Of a stretch of 64,000 nucleotides of DNA, positions 26,692-35,921 are shown one piece after another. The stretch covers positions 124,001 through 188,000 of the forward strand of contig NZ_JHYA01000003.1 in assembly GCF_000621545.1 (NCBI RefSeq), in the 5' to 3' direction. Positions within the stretch are counted from its first letter, which is position 1, and the number at the start of each line of letters is the position of its first letter. Source of the DNA: Anaerovibrio lipolyticus LB2005. Lineage in GTDB: Bacteria > Bacillota > Negativicutes > Selenomonadales > Selenomonadaceae. The position numbers were made by a program, and so were the translations under genes. The notes under the pieces were generated by a model, which was not told the DNA's origin, ran no database searches, and worked only from the letters and a program-made list of their open reading frames with translations.

Positions 26692-29028
26692 ATGAGTACT
26701 GTTTTAACCAAAAAACAAATGTCAGAAGAAGATATCAAGTTTCATTTTATTACCCCTGCTATTACCTCCAAGTGGAATTCCAAGAAAATTACTATGGAGA
26801 CCAAGATTACTGATGGCAGAGTGAATGTCAAAGGCAACCTGACCAGGCGTGAAAGTCCTAAACGGGTTGATTATTTATTGTACCTTTCTGACAACAAGCC
26901 TATTGCTGTTGTAGAAGCAAAAGATAACAACCATTCTGTTTCTTTTGGTTTGCAGCAGGCAATGACTTATGCTCTTATGCTGGATTTACCATTTGCCTAT
27001 GCTTCAAATGGTGATGGCTTTATTGAACATGATTTCCTTACTGGCAAGGAAACTGAACTATCTCTTGATGAATTTCCAAGTGAGGAAGAACTGATTGCCA
27101 GATTCATGGCTGAGGAAAATGATGGCGAAGGCATCAGTGAAGCTGAAAAGGCGATTATTGAACAGCCTTACTATTCCAGCATGAATTCCTATCCTCCAAG
27201 ATATTATCAGCGAATTGCCATCAATCGTACTGCAGAAGCCATTGCCAAGGGGCAGGATCGTTTATTGCTTGTTATGGCAACTGGTACTGGCAAAACATAC
27301 ACGGCATTCCAAATAGTGTATCGGTTGCTCAAATCTGGCATGAAGAAGAAGATTCTTTATTTAGCAGATCGCAATATGCTGGTGGATCAGACAATTCAGC
27401 AGGATTTTGCTCCATTAGCTAAGACCAGTCACAAGATAAACTTTGCCAAGGATGATAAGGTTACTATTGGTGCCTATGAGGTTTATTTTGCTCTTTATCA
27501 GCAGATGGTTGGTGACAATGATGAAGAAACCTTCAAGGACTGGTTTGATAAGGATTTCTTTGATCTGATTATCGTTGATGAGTGCCATCGTGGTTCTGCC
27601 AAGGAAGAAAGCCGTTGGCGGAAGGTTTTGGAATACTTCGAGGGTGCAACTCAGATTGGTATGACTGCTACTCCAAAGGAAACTAAATATGTTTCAAATA
27701 TTGATTATTTTGGTGAACCTCTCTATGTGTACAGTCTCAATGATGGCATCAATGATGGTTTTTTGGCACCATTCAAAGTAATTAAGGTTACTACTGATAT
27801 TTCTGATGGTTGGAGACCTACTATCGGTCAGCTGGATTTCTATGGAAATGAAATTGCAGACCGTGAATACAATAACCGTGATTATGATTATACTATCGTA
27901 TTGCAGGACCGTATTGACCAAGTGGCAGCAACTATTACCAAGTATTTGAAGCAGACTGGCAGGATGCAGAAGACTATCGTTTTTTGTGCTACTGAGGAAC
28001 ATGCTGAACGTATGCGAATTGCTTTAGTGAACTGCAACTCTGATATGGTGCAGGAAAATCCTGATTATGTGGTCCGCATTACTGGCAGTGATGCCTATGG
28101 CAAAAGTAAGCTCAGTTATTTCATATCTGTTGGTTCTGATTATCCAGTCATTGCCACCACTTCTGAGCTCTTGACCACAGGTGCGGATTGCAAGATGACC
28201 AAGCTCATTGTCTTGGATAAGATGATAAATTCCATGACCACCTTCAAGCAGATTATTGGTCGTGGTACTCGCCTTCGTGAGAAGGAAGGCAAGATGAGCT
28301 TCATGGTTATGGATTTCAGAAACATTACTTCATTATTTGCTGATCCCGACTGGGATGGTCCAATAGAGCAGGATGAAGAATTTGGTGTAGGTGGCTCTGG
28401 TGGTGGAAAATCTGGTGGTGGCCACATTGTCGATCCCCCACTTCCAGAACCAGTGTATTATCTGAAGCAGGATGGTTGCAAGGTAACAGTCATTAATGAG
28501 GCTGTTGCTGTGTATGATGCAAACGGCAAGCTCTTGATTCAAGAGAACATTATCGATTACACCAAGGCAAATATTATTGGTGAATATGCTTCCTTACAGA
28601 CTTTCATCCGCAAATGGAAGGGCGAAAAACGCAAGGCTGTTATTGCAGAACACTTAGCTGAATCTGGCATTGATATTGACAAGCTGAAACGTGAACAAGG
28701 CATGGCAGATGTAGATGATTTTGATTTTATCTGTTACATTGCTTATGGCAAGAAGCCTCTCACCCGTAGGGAAAGAGCCGAGAATATCCAAAAAAAGGAT
28801 ATTTTCTCAAAATATAGCGGTGCGGCCAAGGAAGTATTGGAAACACTGCTGGTGAAATACATGGATCTTGGCATCAAGGAAATCGAAAAGACTGAAATCT
28901 TGAAACTTTCCGATTTTGCCAAGTTTGGGGCCCCTAGTAAGATTGCCAAACTCTTTGGTGGCAACAATGAATACAAGGCGGCTGTTTTGGAACTCAAAGA
29001 TGATTTATATGAGGACGAGGTAGGTTAG
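26692..29028 (+). CDS. hsdR: Type I restriction enzyme HsdR subunit
   Basis: A protein of about 778 residues. The N-terminal PD-(D/E)xK nuclease shows KRVDYLLYLSDNKPIAVVEAK-type spacing (Asp ... GluAlaLys). The SF2 translocase motor follows with Walker A ATGTGKTYTA, DECHRGS (motif II), GMTATPKET (motif III) and IIGRGTRLREKEGK (motif VI). It cleaves unmodified DNA after ATP-driven translocation, in complex with HsdM and HsdS. The start is set at ATG 26692, 9 nt after GGGG; in-frame TTG and ATG codons just upstream are alternatives. It is the first gene of a tight hsdRMS operon with 5-nt gaps. Confidence 0.95.
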   Translation: MSTVLTKKQMSEEDIKFHFITPAITSKWNSKKITMETKITDGRVNVKGNLTRRESPKRVDYLLYLSDNKPIAVVEAKDNNHSVSFGLQQAMTYALMLDLPFAYASNGDGFIEHDFLTGKETELSLDEFPSEEELIARFMAEENDGEGISEAEKAIIEQPYYSSMNSYPPRYYQRIAINRTAEAIAKGQDRLLLVMATGTGKTYTAFQIVYRLLKSGMKKKILYLADRNMLVDQTIQQDFAPLAKTSHKINFAKDDKVTIGAYEVYFALYQQMVGDNDEETFKDWFDKDFFDLIIVDECHRGSAKEESRWRKVLEYFEGATQIGMTATPKETKYVSNIDYFGEPLYVYSLNDGINDGFLAPFKVIKVTTDISDGWRPTIGQLDFYGNEIADREYNNRDYDYTIVLQDRIDQVAATITKYLKQTGRMQKTIVFCATEEHAERMRIALVNCNSDMVQENPDYVVRITGSDAYGKSKLSYFISVGSDYPVIATTSELLTTGADCKMTKLIVLDKMINSMTTFKQIIGRGTRLREKEGKMSFMVMDFRNITSLFADPDWDGPIEQDEEFGVGGSGGGKSGGGHIVDPPLPEPVYYLKQDGCKVTVINEAVAVYDANGKLLIQENIIDYTKANIIGEYASLQTFIRKWKGEKRKAVIAEHLAESGIDIDKLKREQGMADVDDFDFICYIAYGKKPLTRRERAENIQKKDIFSKYSGAAKEVLETLLVKYMDLGIKEIEKTEILKLSDFAKFGAPSKIAKLFGGNNEYKAAVLELKDDLYEDEVG

Positions 29029-29033
29029 AATAA

Positions 29034-30497
29034 ATGGCTATTAGCGGATTTGTGAAAAGAATTAGAGATATTATGCGGTTGGATGCAGGTATCAATGGTG
29101 ATGCCCAGAGAATTGAACAGCTGGTTTGGATTTTATTCCTCAAGGTTTACGATGCCAAGGAAGAAAACTGGGAATTTGATGATGATAATTATGAGTCCAT
29201 TATTCCAGAAGAATGCCGTTGGCGTAACTGGGCTGGGGACAGCTCATTAACTGGCGATAAGCTCTTGGATTTTGTCAACAACACCCTGTTTCCTACTTTG
29301 AAGGAACTGCCTGTTACTGCTGATACTCCAATGAAAAAAGCCATTGTCAAAACTACCTTTGAAGATGCCAACAACTATATGAAGGGTGGCGTGTATCTTC
29401 GTCAGGTCATTGATGTTGTGAATGAAATTGATTTGGAGGATACCTCTGAAACTCATGCCTTTGGTGATATTTATGAGTCCATTTTGAAAGAATTGCAGTC
29501 TGCTGGTTCCTCTGGTGAATTTTACACCCCTAGAGCCGTGACTGAATTCATGGCGGAAATGATTGAGCCAAAGATTGGTGAAACCATGGCTGATTTTGCC
29601 TGTGGTACTGGCGGTTTCTTGACTAGCTGGATCAAACAGCTTGAAAAGCAGAAATCAAACACTGCGGACATTGAAAAGATTAATGCCTCTTTTTATGGCA
29701 TGGAAAAAAAGCCATTCCCTTACTTGCTCTGTATCACCAATATGCTCCTTCATGGAATGGAGAATCCAAACGTAGCCCACGGCAACTCTCTGACCAACAA
29801 TCTCTTGGATTATACCGAGAAGGACCAGTTCGACAAAATCTTGATGAATCCTCCATACGGTGGGCACGAAAATGCCTCTGTCAAAGGTTACTTCCCGGAT
29901 GATTTGGCAAGCAGTGAAACTGCCGATCTCTTTATGTCCGTAATCATGTACAGATTGAAAAAAAATGGTCGTGCTGCAGTTATTCTTCCCGATGGATTCT
30001 TATTTGGCAATGATAATGCCAAGACCAGCATCAAGGAAAAGCTGATTAAGGAATTCAATCTGCACACCATTATCCGTATGCCTGGAAGTGTGTTTGCACC
30101 ATATACCAGTATCACAACCAATATTCTGTTCTTTGACAATACTACTCCTACTGAAGATGTATGGTTCTATCGTATGGATATGCCAGAAGGATACAAGCAT
30201 TTCTCCAAGACAAAGCCAATGAAGCTCGAACATTTTGATAAGGTTAAGGCTTGGTGGAATGACAGACAGGAAATCATCATTGATGAATGGCCAAAGGCAA
30301 AGAAATTCTCTGCCAAGGAAATTGCTGAAAATGACTTCAACCTTGATTTATGTGGCTTCCCTCATGAAGAAGAAGAAATACTGGAGCCAATGGAGCTGAT
30401 TAAGAGCTATCAGGAACACCGCCAAGCTCTGAATGCCAAGATTGACAAGGTACTGGAGACCATCACAGAAAAGTTGAACTGCAATGAAGGGAAATAA
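29034..30497 (+). CDS. hsdM: Type I modification methyltransferase HsdM subunit
   Basis: A 487-residue N6-adenine methyltransferase. An N-terminal HsdM helical domain is followed by the SAM-binding motif I ADFACGTGGFL and the catalytic motif IV NPPYGG. Length and motif order are normal. With HsdS it methylates the recognition site, and with HsdR it forms the restriction complex. It lies 5 nt after hsdR and 5 nt before hsdS. Confidence 0.95.
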   Translation: MAISGFVKRIRDIMRLDAGINGDAQRIEQLVWILFLKVYDAKEENWEFDDDNYESIIPEECRWRNWAGDSSLTGDKLLDFVNNTLFPTLKELPVTADTPMKKAIVKTTFEDANNYMKGGVYLRQVIDVVNEIDLEDTSETHAFGDIYESILKELQSAGSSGEFYTPRAVTEFMAEMIEPKIGETMADFACGTGGFLTSWIKQLEKQKSNTADIEKINASFYGMEKKPFPYLLCITNMLLHGMENPNVAHGNSLTNNLLDYTEKDQFDKILMNPPYGGHENASVKGYFPDDLASSETADLFMSVIMYRLKKNGRAAVILPDGFLFGNDNAKTSIKEKLIKEFNLHTIIRMPGSVFAPYTSITTNILFFDNTTPTEDVWFYRMDMPEGYKHFSKTKPMKLEHFDKVKAWWNDRQEIIIDEWPKAKKFSAKEIAENDFNLDLCGFPHEEEEILEPMELIKSYQEHRQALNAKIDKVLETITEKLNCNEGK

Positions 30498-30502
30498 TCT
30501 AC

Positions 30503-32008
30503 ATGATGACGGCACAACAGCTTAAGAACAGCATATTGCAACGGGCCATTGAAGGAAAGCTGGTGGAACAACGCGCTGAAGAAGGCACCGCCAAAGAACT
30601 TCTGAAAGAAATAAAACTCGAAAAAGAAAAACTCGTCAAAGAAGGGAAAATCAAGAAATCTAAGCCACTGCAAGCTATTACGGAGGATGAAATACCTTTT
30701 GAGATTCCTGATAGTTGGGAATGGTGTAAACTTGGGGAAATAGTTTTCAATAGGGGACAAAAAAAACCAGATACAACATTTTGTTATATTGATATAGGGT
30801 CGATAGATAATATTCATCAGCAACTAAATGTTACTGAAAATATTATTGAACCTACAAAAGCACCATCAAGAGCTCGCAAAATTGTTGAAATGGGTGATAT
30901 TTTATATTCTACAGTTAGACCATATCTCCATAATATGTGTATTGTTAACAGAGATTTTTCCCATGAACCTATTGCCAGTACGGGATTTGCCACATTAACA
31001 TGTACATCTGGAATATTCAATAAGTTTTTGTTTTACTACTTATTATCTCCAGAATTTGATAGATATGCGAATTCTAATGAAAATGCGAAAGGTGTAGCTT
31101 ATCCAGCTATTAATGATGGTCGATTATATAATTCTTTAGTGCCTCTCCCACCACTATCCGAACAGCACCGCATTGTTGCCAAAATAGAGGAACTGTTGCC
31201 TCTTGTTGACCAATATGACAAGGCATATTCCCAGCTTACGGTCTTAAATGAAAAATTCCCTCAGGACATGAAGAAAAGCATTCTCCAATATGCCATTGAA
31301 GGGAAGCTGGTGGAACAACGAGCTGAGGAAGGTACTGCCAAAGATCTTCTGAAAGAAATTAACCTTGAGAAAGAAAAACTCATCAAAGAAGGGAAAATCA
31401 AGAAATCCAAGCCACTGCCACCAATTACTGAGGATGAAATTCCATTTGATATTCCTGAGGGGTGGGAGTGGGTAAGATTTGAAGATTATACGTTATACAC
31501 TACGGACTATGTAGCAAATGGAAGCTTCAAATCTTTACGTGAGAATGTAAAGACATTTAAGAACAAAGAATATGCCATTTTGGTTAAGACTCAGGACTTT
31601 GCCAATAACTTTACAAATGATTTGACCTATACAAATAAAGAAGGATATGAATTTTTACAAAAATCGCGTCTTTATGGCGGAGAATTGATGTTAAGCAATA
31701 TTGGTGCATCAATAGGAAAAGCCTTTATTGTTCCTAAGCTAGAACATCCGATGACTTTGGCCCCTAATTCAATAATGGTAAAATGTCTTGATGAAATAAC
31801 TACGTTTTATTTGAGATATTTGATGTTGGCATATTATGGACAAAATATACTAAAAGAGTTTACTGCTGGAACAGCAATGCCTAAATTTAGTAAGACACAA
31901 CTTCGTAGCTGTATTTTACCGATTCCTCCTTATCAAGAGCAAAAGCGCATCGTTACCAAAATAGAGGAACTTATGCCTCTATGTGATAAGCTGTCCAAAA
32001 CCAAATAG
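30503..32008 (+). CDS. hsdS: Type I specificity subunit HsdS
   Basis: A 501-residue protein with two target-recognition domains (about 75-215 and 325-465). Each is preceded by a nearly identical segment of about 67 residues (8-74 and 257-323) that contains AIEGKLVEQRAEEGTAK, LKEI.LEKEKL and EDEIP(F)IP. Each is followed by a conserved helix (QHRIVAKIEELLPL and QKRIVTKIEELMPL). The two halves set the two parts of a bipartite DNA site. The DNA repeats (30524-30722 and 31272-31470) are substrates for domain swapping. The sequence between them is much more AT-rich. Confidence 0.93.
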   Translation: MMTAQQLKNSILQRAIEGKLVEQRAEEGTAKELLKEIKLEKEKLVKEGKIKKSKPLQAITEDEIPFEIPDSWEWCKLGEIVFNRGQKKPDTTFCYIDIGSIDNIHQQLNVTENIIEPTKAPSRARKIVEMGDILYSTVRPYLHNMCIVNRDFSHEPIASTGFATLTCTSGIFNKFLFYYLLSPEFDRYANSNENAKGVAYPAINDGRLYNSLVPLPPLSEQHRIVAKIEELLPLVDQYDKAYSQLTVLNEKFPQDMKKSILQYAIEGKLVEQRAEEGTAKDLLKEINLEKEKLIKEGKIKKSKPLPPITEDEIPFDIPEGWEWVRFEDYTLYTTDYVANGSFKSLRENVKTFKNKEYAILVKTQDFANNFTNDLTYTNKEGYEFLQKSRLYGGELMLSNIGASIGKAFIVPKLEHPMTLAPNSIMVKCLDEITTFYLRYLMLAYYGQNILKEFTAGTAMPKFSKTQLRSCILPIPPYQEQKRIVTKIEELMPLCDKLSKTK

Positions 32009-32022
32009 AAACATATATTATA

Positions 32023-32058
32023 GAAAATGGTAAAAACCTAAAGGTTTTTACCATTTTC
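32023..32058 (+). terminator. Terminator of the hsdRMS operon
   Basis: A perfect 17-bp stem (32023-32039 with 32042-32058) with a 2-nt loop is followed by TTATTTATTT. Twenty-five bases covering its left arm recur at 25904-25928 without the right arm. Confidence 0.9.
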
Positions 32059-32089
32059 TTATTTATTTAGCAATCTTCTCAACATGACT

Positions 32090-32386
32090 TTACCGCATCC
32101 TGCCACCAGAAGGTTTTCTGATGAACAGCTGGCGAGAGTCACCGTATGTTGTCACCCCTTCTCTTAGTGTTGAGCAGTAGTAGCTGATTTTCCGCCCCAT
32201 GTTCTGTAGTTTGGCTTTACAACTCAAATCAGATTGATTTCCTCTGATTTCAAAGAATTTCGGGAAAATGCTTACTTCAGCATCAGGAAATACCTTTTGA
32301 ACACTGTACACGATAGTATTGGTGAAGTCGGTAAGATCAGTATTTTGTCTTGCCGTATAGTTTTTCAGATGATATTGCAAGGTCAT
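32090..32386 (-). CDS. Hypothetical 98-residue protein
   Basis: A small basic protein, MTLQYHLKNYTARQNTDLTD at the start, with EVSIFPKFFEIRGN and a C-terminus RKPSGGRMR. No family is recognised. Its ATG overlaps the TGA of the upstream ribbon-helix-helix gene (ATGA), so the two are translationally coupled. A role as regulator partner or toxin is possible but not shown. Confidence 0.6.
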   Translation of the reverse strand: MTLQYHLKNYTARQNTDLTDFTNTIVYSVQKVFPDAEVSIFPKFFEIRGNQSDLSCKAKLQNMGRKISYYCSTLREGVTTYGDSRQLFIRKPSGGRMR

Positions 32387-32562
32387 GTTTTTTCACCACC
32401 TTTGTTCTGCATTGAATTCATGGCATATTGACATGCCTGGAATATGATTTGACTTATAGACCTTCCAGTTTCTTTGGACAATTCTCTGATGGGGTCCAAA
32501 ATCTCATCTGGAAAACGCAATGTAATATTACTTGTTGTTTCTTTGGGGGTTAGCTGAAACAT
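32383..32562 (-). CDS. Ribbon-helix-helix (CopG/Arc-like) protein
   Basis: A 59-residue protein. The pattern NITLRFPDEILDPIRELSKE, then TGRSISQIIFQACQYA, is the beta-strand plus two helices of a ribbon-helix-helix DNA-binding domain. AAAGGATGATG lies upstream of ATG 32562. It overlaps the next gene by 4 nt. It is likely the regulator, perhaps antitoxin-like, of this two-gene unit within E4. Confidence 0.75.
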   Translation of the reverse strand: MFQLTPKETTSNITLRFPDEILDPIRELSKETGRSISQIIFQACQYAMNSMQNKGGEKT

Positions 32563-32777
32563 ATATCATCATCCTTTCAGTATTTTGCTGTGATTACCTG
32601 CATTCTGCATTATTAATTTGTTTGCATTTTTTGCGAACAAATTTTTAAAAAATGGTGGATGCAAGAAAAATACCGGCATAGAATGCAGTACTTGGGGTTG
32701 TACTGTCATGCAATAAGCCTGTGATATTCAGATTGCAGTTTGCATGAAAAATGTTAGGACTGATAGCCCTTTGAGGT

Positions 32778-33227
32778 TCACAGCATACCCTGCTCCTTGA
32801 AGCTTAGGTACCCTTCTTCAGAAATGATGATGTGATCCAGAAGCGGTACGTCCAGTATGTTTCCCGACTCTCTGATGACATCAGTGATCATCTTATCCTC
32901 TTGGCTGGCAGACAGATTTCCACTGGGATGATTGTGCAGAAGTATTATTGCAGCAGCATTGTGCAGGAAAGCTGTTTTGAATACCTCTCTGGGGTGAACT
33001 ATTGCTTTGGTGGCACTGCCACGACAGATTTCATGAACACCTACCAAACGATGGTGGATATTCAATGAAAGAAGCACCACTACCTCCTGTGCCTCGTTAT
33101 CCAGATTGAACACTGCTTTTCCAACCTCTGAAGCATCTTTTGGATTTTTTATTAGTCGTGGCAAGTCGTATCTCTTTGTTGACTCCTTTACCAGCTGAAT
33201 ATGATTAAGTGTTATGTTAATGGCCAT
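32778..33227 (-). CDS. RadC-family JAMM domain protein
   Basis: A 149-residue protein, the JAB/MPN domain only, without the N-terminal helix-hairpin-helix of chromosomal RadC. The metal motif HNHPSGNLSASQED (His, His, Asp) and the upstream Glu in VVLLSLNIHHRLVGVHEI are present. Short RadC proteins are common on mobile elements, including SCC. Their role is unsettled. It is the last gene of the recombinase-side cluster and is transcribed in the same direction as the recombinase, separated from it by a terminator. Confidence 0.9.
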   Translation of the reverse strand: MAINITLNHIQLVKESTKRYDLPRLIKNPKDASEVGKAVFNLDNEAQEVVVLLSLNIHHRLVGVHEICRGSATKAIVHPREVFKTAFLHNAAAIILLHNHPSGNLSASQEDKMITDVIRESGNILDVPLLDHIIISEEGYLSFKEQGML

Positions 33228-33263
33228 ATTTCCTCCGTCCTTTTTCTGTGATCCAAAAAGAAA

Positions 33264-33295
33264 ACTCCAGCAAATATTCTATGATTCGCTGGAGT
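33264..33295 (-). terminator. Terminator of the recombinase cluster
   Basis: ACTCCAGC (33264-33271) pairs with GCTGGAGT (33288-33295) and is followed by TTTTCTTTTTGG on the minus strand. Confidence 0.85.
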
Positions 33296-33312
33296 AATTT
33301 CTTTATGAGGCA

Positions 33313-33429
33313 TTATCTGCGTCTTTTCTTTGATTTAAGTTTGTGTACGGCAACCCCTGCAGTAGCTCCTGCAATAAACAGTTCAGAGGTTGTAACAATT
33401 GCTGCCGCTAATGGTGCCAAAAATACCAT
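33313..33429 (-). CDS. Small membrane peptide with basic tail
   Basis: A 38-residue product: one hydrophobic helix (FLAPLAAAIVTTSELFIAGA) followed by KLKSKKRRR. GAGG lies 9 nt before ATG 33429. It follows the 26-residue ORF and precedes a terminator, so it is the last reading frame of the recombinase transcript. The shape resembles small holin-like or type I toxin peptides, but this is only a shape. Confidence 0.5.
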   Translation of the reverse strand: MVFLAPLAAAIVTTSELFIAGATAGVAVHKLKSKKRRR

Positions 33430-33440
33430 TACTGTCATCC

Positions 33441-33521
33441 TCAACAATCAAGAATCGCATCTGTCACTTCCATTATTGTGAAAGTACTGATGAATCCAAC
33501 AACAAACCATCCCATGGTCAT
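33441..33521 (-). CDS. 26-residue ORF coupled to recombinase
   Basis: The ATG at 33521 overlaps the recombinase TGA (ATGA) and AAAGGGGAG lies just upstream, within the recombinase gene. The product MTMGWFVVGFISTFTIMEVT and six more residues is hydrophobic. It may be a real coupled peptide or a means of carrying ribosomes to the next frame. Confidence 0.4.
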   Translation of the reverse strand: MTMGWFVVGFISTFTIMEVTDAILDC

Positions 33522-35119
33522 GCTCCCCTTTCCTTAGTTGCTTTGACTACCTTTGAGCCAAATTTGGTGTATAGCTCTTTTCTCGAAATTATAATTTGAA
33601 AATCCTGTCCCAAATATCCTGGAATATCCCTGTCATCTATCTCACCTGCCTTTAATGTGATCTGTACTTCATACGGAAATACCCTTACTTCCTTGATGAA
33701 CCGCTGAAGTATGTTCCTGTATTCTTCTGTACCGTATTCTGCTCTTTGAAATTCTTCCATCACCTCCTCAGGGGACCATGCAATGTTGCTTACTGGGAAT
33801 GCTGACAAAATATGAAGGTTTTGCTCCAATTCCTGTTTTCGTTTGTTCAGACTGTCCAGCTTGGCATAGATGTTTTCATTTATGATTCCCTTCTCTACTA
33901 TTGAAACTATGGAGTCAATCTGATTATTGATGGAATTGACCTGTACCTTCAAATCACCAATATCTGATTCCCTTTTCATAGTTCTTTCCTTTATGGAAAC
34001 ATCATAGGCCGTCTTTATCCTTTTGAGGCTCTCCAAGGTGAAGATCTTCTCTTTCATGTACTGATTCACGAATTGGTCCAGATATATGCGGTTTATTTCC
34101 CTGTTGCCGCAAATCTGCCGAATCTTTTGGCATCTGTAGGTTGACTGGTAGTATTTCTTGTTTCCAGAATACCGACTGCTTCCTGACATTCTGTTGCCAC
34201 ATACACCGCATACTACTTTTCCCCGTAGCAAATAATATTCCCGTCCATTATTCCCACATTGATGATATTTTTTGGTTGCCAATCTCTTGCTGACACGCAG
34301 GAACTGTTCCTTGGGAATTATTGCAGGGCAACCATCTTCAATTCGGATGATCTGGTCTGCAGGTTTGTACTTATGGCCATTTCTTTTGTTGTCACTGCTT
34401 TTTGCGGCAGTACGGGAATAGAAATATGTGCCACAGTATTTCTCATTACGCAAAATCTCATGAAGGGAATTTTTGTTGAAATCATTGCCTCTACGGGTCT
34501 TATAGCCAAGGTCATATAGCTTCTTCATGATATATGTATATTGGAAGCCTTTGTCATACAGGTCAAAAATCAATCTTATGATCGGTGCCTCATCCTCATT
34601 TATCACCATCAGCTTTTCTTCATTAATACTATAGCCCAGAGGTGGCAAACCACCAGTATGCTTACATTTCAATGCATTCTCCTTTAACCCCTTCTGTACC
34701 TCACGGCTGAGGTTCTTACTGTAATACTCCGACATTCCTTCCAGCAGGGATTCCAAGATGATGCTTTCAGGACTGTCATTGAGATTTTCGAGGACACTGT
34801 AGACAGAAACATTATTTTTCCTCAGTTTTTTCCTGTAGTATGCTGAATCATATCTGTTACGGGCAAATCTATCCAGCTTGTGGCAGAGAATGATGTCAAA
34901 TTCCTTTTTGGCCGAATCAGCGATCATCTGCTGAAATCCTGGCCTTTTATCTGTTGTTCCAGATTTGGCACTATCTGTGTAGGTTCTGACTATCAGATAG
35001 TGTTTTTCTCGGCAGTATTTCTTCATAGCCCTGATCTGAGCATCCAAGCTCTCTGTCCGTTGATTGTCACTTGAAAATCGGGCATACAAGGCTACTCTGT
35101 GTATTATGCCAGTATCCAT
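33518..35119 (-). CDS. Large serine recombinase (CcrA/B-like)
   Basis: A 533-residue site-specific recombinase. The N-terminal resolvase domain shows YARFSSDNQ with the nucleophilic Ser near residue 16 and HKLDRFARNRYD. The recombinase domain follows, then a zinc ribbon (CGVCGNRMSGSS ... RCQKIRQICG) and a coiled-coil region from about 360 to 440. All parts expected for activity are present. GGAAGGGTG precedes the ATG. It lies downstream of DUF1643 and two accessory genes in one minus-strand operon. Together with the second recombinase at 41746 it resembles the paired Ccr enzymes of SCC. Confidence 0.92.
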   Translation of the reverse strand: MDTGIIHRVALYARFSSDNQRTESLDAQIRAMKKYCREKHYLIVRTYTDSAKSGTTDKRPGFQQMIADSAKKEFDIILCHKLDRFARNRYDSAYYRKKLRKNNVSVYSVLENLNDSPESIILESLLEGMSEYYSKNLSREVQKGLKENALKCKHTGGLPPLGYSINEEKLMVINEDEAPIIRLIFDLYDKGFQYTYIMKKLYDLGYKTRRGNDFNKNSLHEILRNEKYCGTYFYSRTAAKSSDNKRNGHKYKPADQIIRIEDGCPAIIPKEQFLRVSKRLATKKYHQCGNNGREYYLLRGKVVCGVCGNRMSGSSRYSGNKKYYQSTYRCQKIRQICGNREINRIYLDQFVNQYMKEKIFTLESLKRIKTAYDVSIKERTMKRESDIGDLKVQVNSINNQIDSIVSIVEKGIINENIYAKLDSLNKRKQELEQNLHILSAFPVSNIAWSPEEVMEEFQRAEYGTEEYRNILQRFIKEVRVFPYEVQITLKAGEIDDRDIPGYLGQDFQIIISRKELYTKFGSKVVKATKERGA

Positions 35120-35146
35120 GCGGTATTCACCCTTCCAGTCGTGTTA

Positions 35147-35872
35147 TTAGGCAATTTCCTTCATCTCTGTATCAGCTTCCTCACTTCCATTCGCCGCCCC
35201 AGATGTACTGATATTGTCTGCTGAATTATTGCTACTTTCTTCTGTCACCAAATTATTCTTGGCCTTTTTCCCTGCTTTGGTTGGTCGATCCTGCTTTGTA
35301 GCAGCATCAGCTTCAGCTTTTTCCTCGGCATGATATGCGTTCATCCATGCCTTGTACGGGAATGCCTCCAAAAGCCACTCATTTCTCACAGAAGGTGTCA
35401 GTGGGTGAATTACCTTATGACCTCTATGGTCACAAATACACATCAGCTTATGGGCGTATGGTTCAAGAGCTTTTAGGATCTCATACTGCCGTTTACGAAC
35501 CCTGCGATTGTTCTCTCCAATGGTTCCCCATGCAATTACCACAGCTTGTGCTGATTCCGCACTCTTGATTATATATTTGTCGTTTTCTTCATGGAGCAGT
35601 TCCTCATCACTGCTGAAGCGGAAAGAAATCTTGTTGGTTACTTCGCTGTACATGTTGGTGATTTCCACACTGCCATAATCCAGCTTCTCCAGATTGTTGA
35701 GAATGCAAAGTGTGGTCATATCTGTGTGTACCAAGGCACTGCTGGACGGATTAATCATCAGTACCATAGCCGTAGGTTTAGTTTTGTCCCACTCCCTGCG
35801 AAGCAGAACTCTGTGCTTCTGATCATCACTGAATACCGCTGAGCTCTTGATAGTTGCCTTAATTTCGTTCAT
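35147..35872 (-). CDS. DUF1643 domain protein
   Basis: A 241-residue protein. The DUF1643 core reads RREWDKTKPTAMVLMINPSS, TDMTTLCILNNLEKLDYGSV, VVIAWGTIGENNRRVRKRQY and HPLTPSVRNEWLLEAFPY. The C-terminal 60 residues are a low-complexity, charged tail. The family has no assigned activity but is a regular companion of ccr recombinases in SCC elements. GGAGG precedes ATG 35872 by 7 nt. It is in an operon with the recombinase gene, 27 nt apart. Confidence 0.85.
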   Translation of the reverse strand: MNEIKATIKSSAVFSDDQKHRVLLRREWDKTKPTAMVLMINPSSSALVHTDMTTLCILNNLEKLDYGSVEITNMYSEVTNKISFRFSSDEELLHEENDKYIIKSAESAQAVVIAWGTIGENNRRVRKRQYEILKALEPYAHKLMCICDHRGHKVIHPLTPSVRNEWLLEAFPYKAWMNAYHAEEKAEADAATKQDRPTKAGKKAKNNLVTEESSNNSADNISTSGAANGSEEADTEMKEIA

Positions 35873-35921
35873 ATTAAACCTCCAAATTGTAGTCAATTTA
35901 ATTTAATTCTGATTGATAGTC

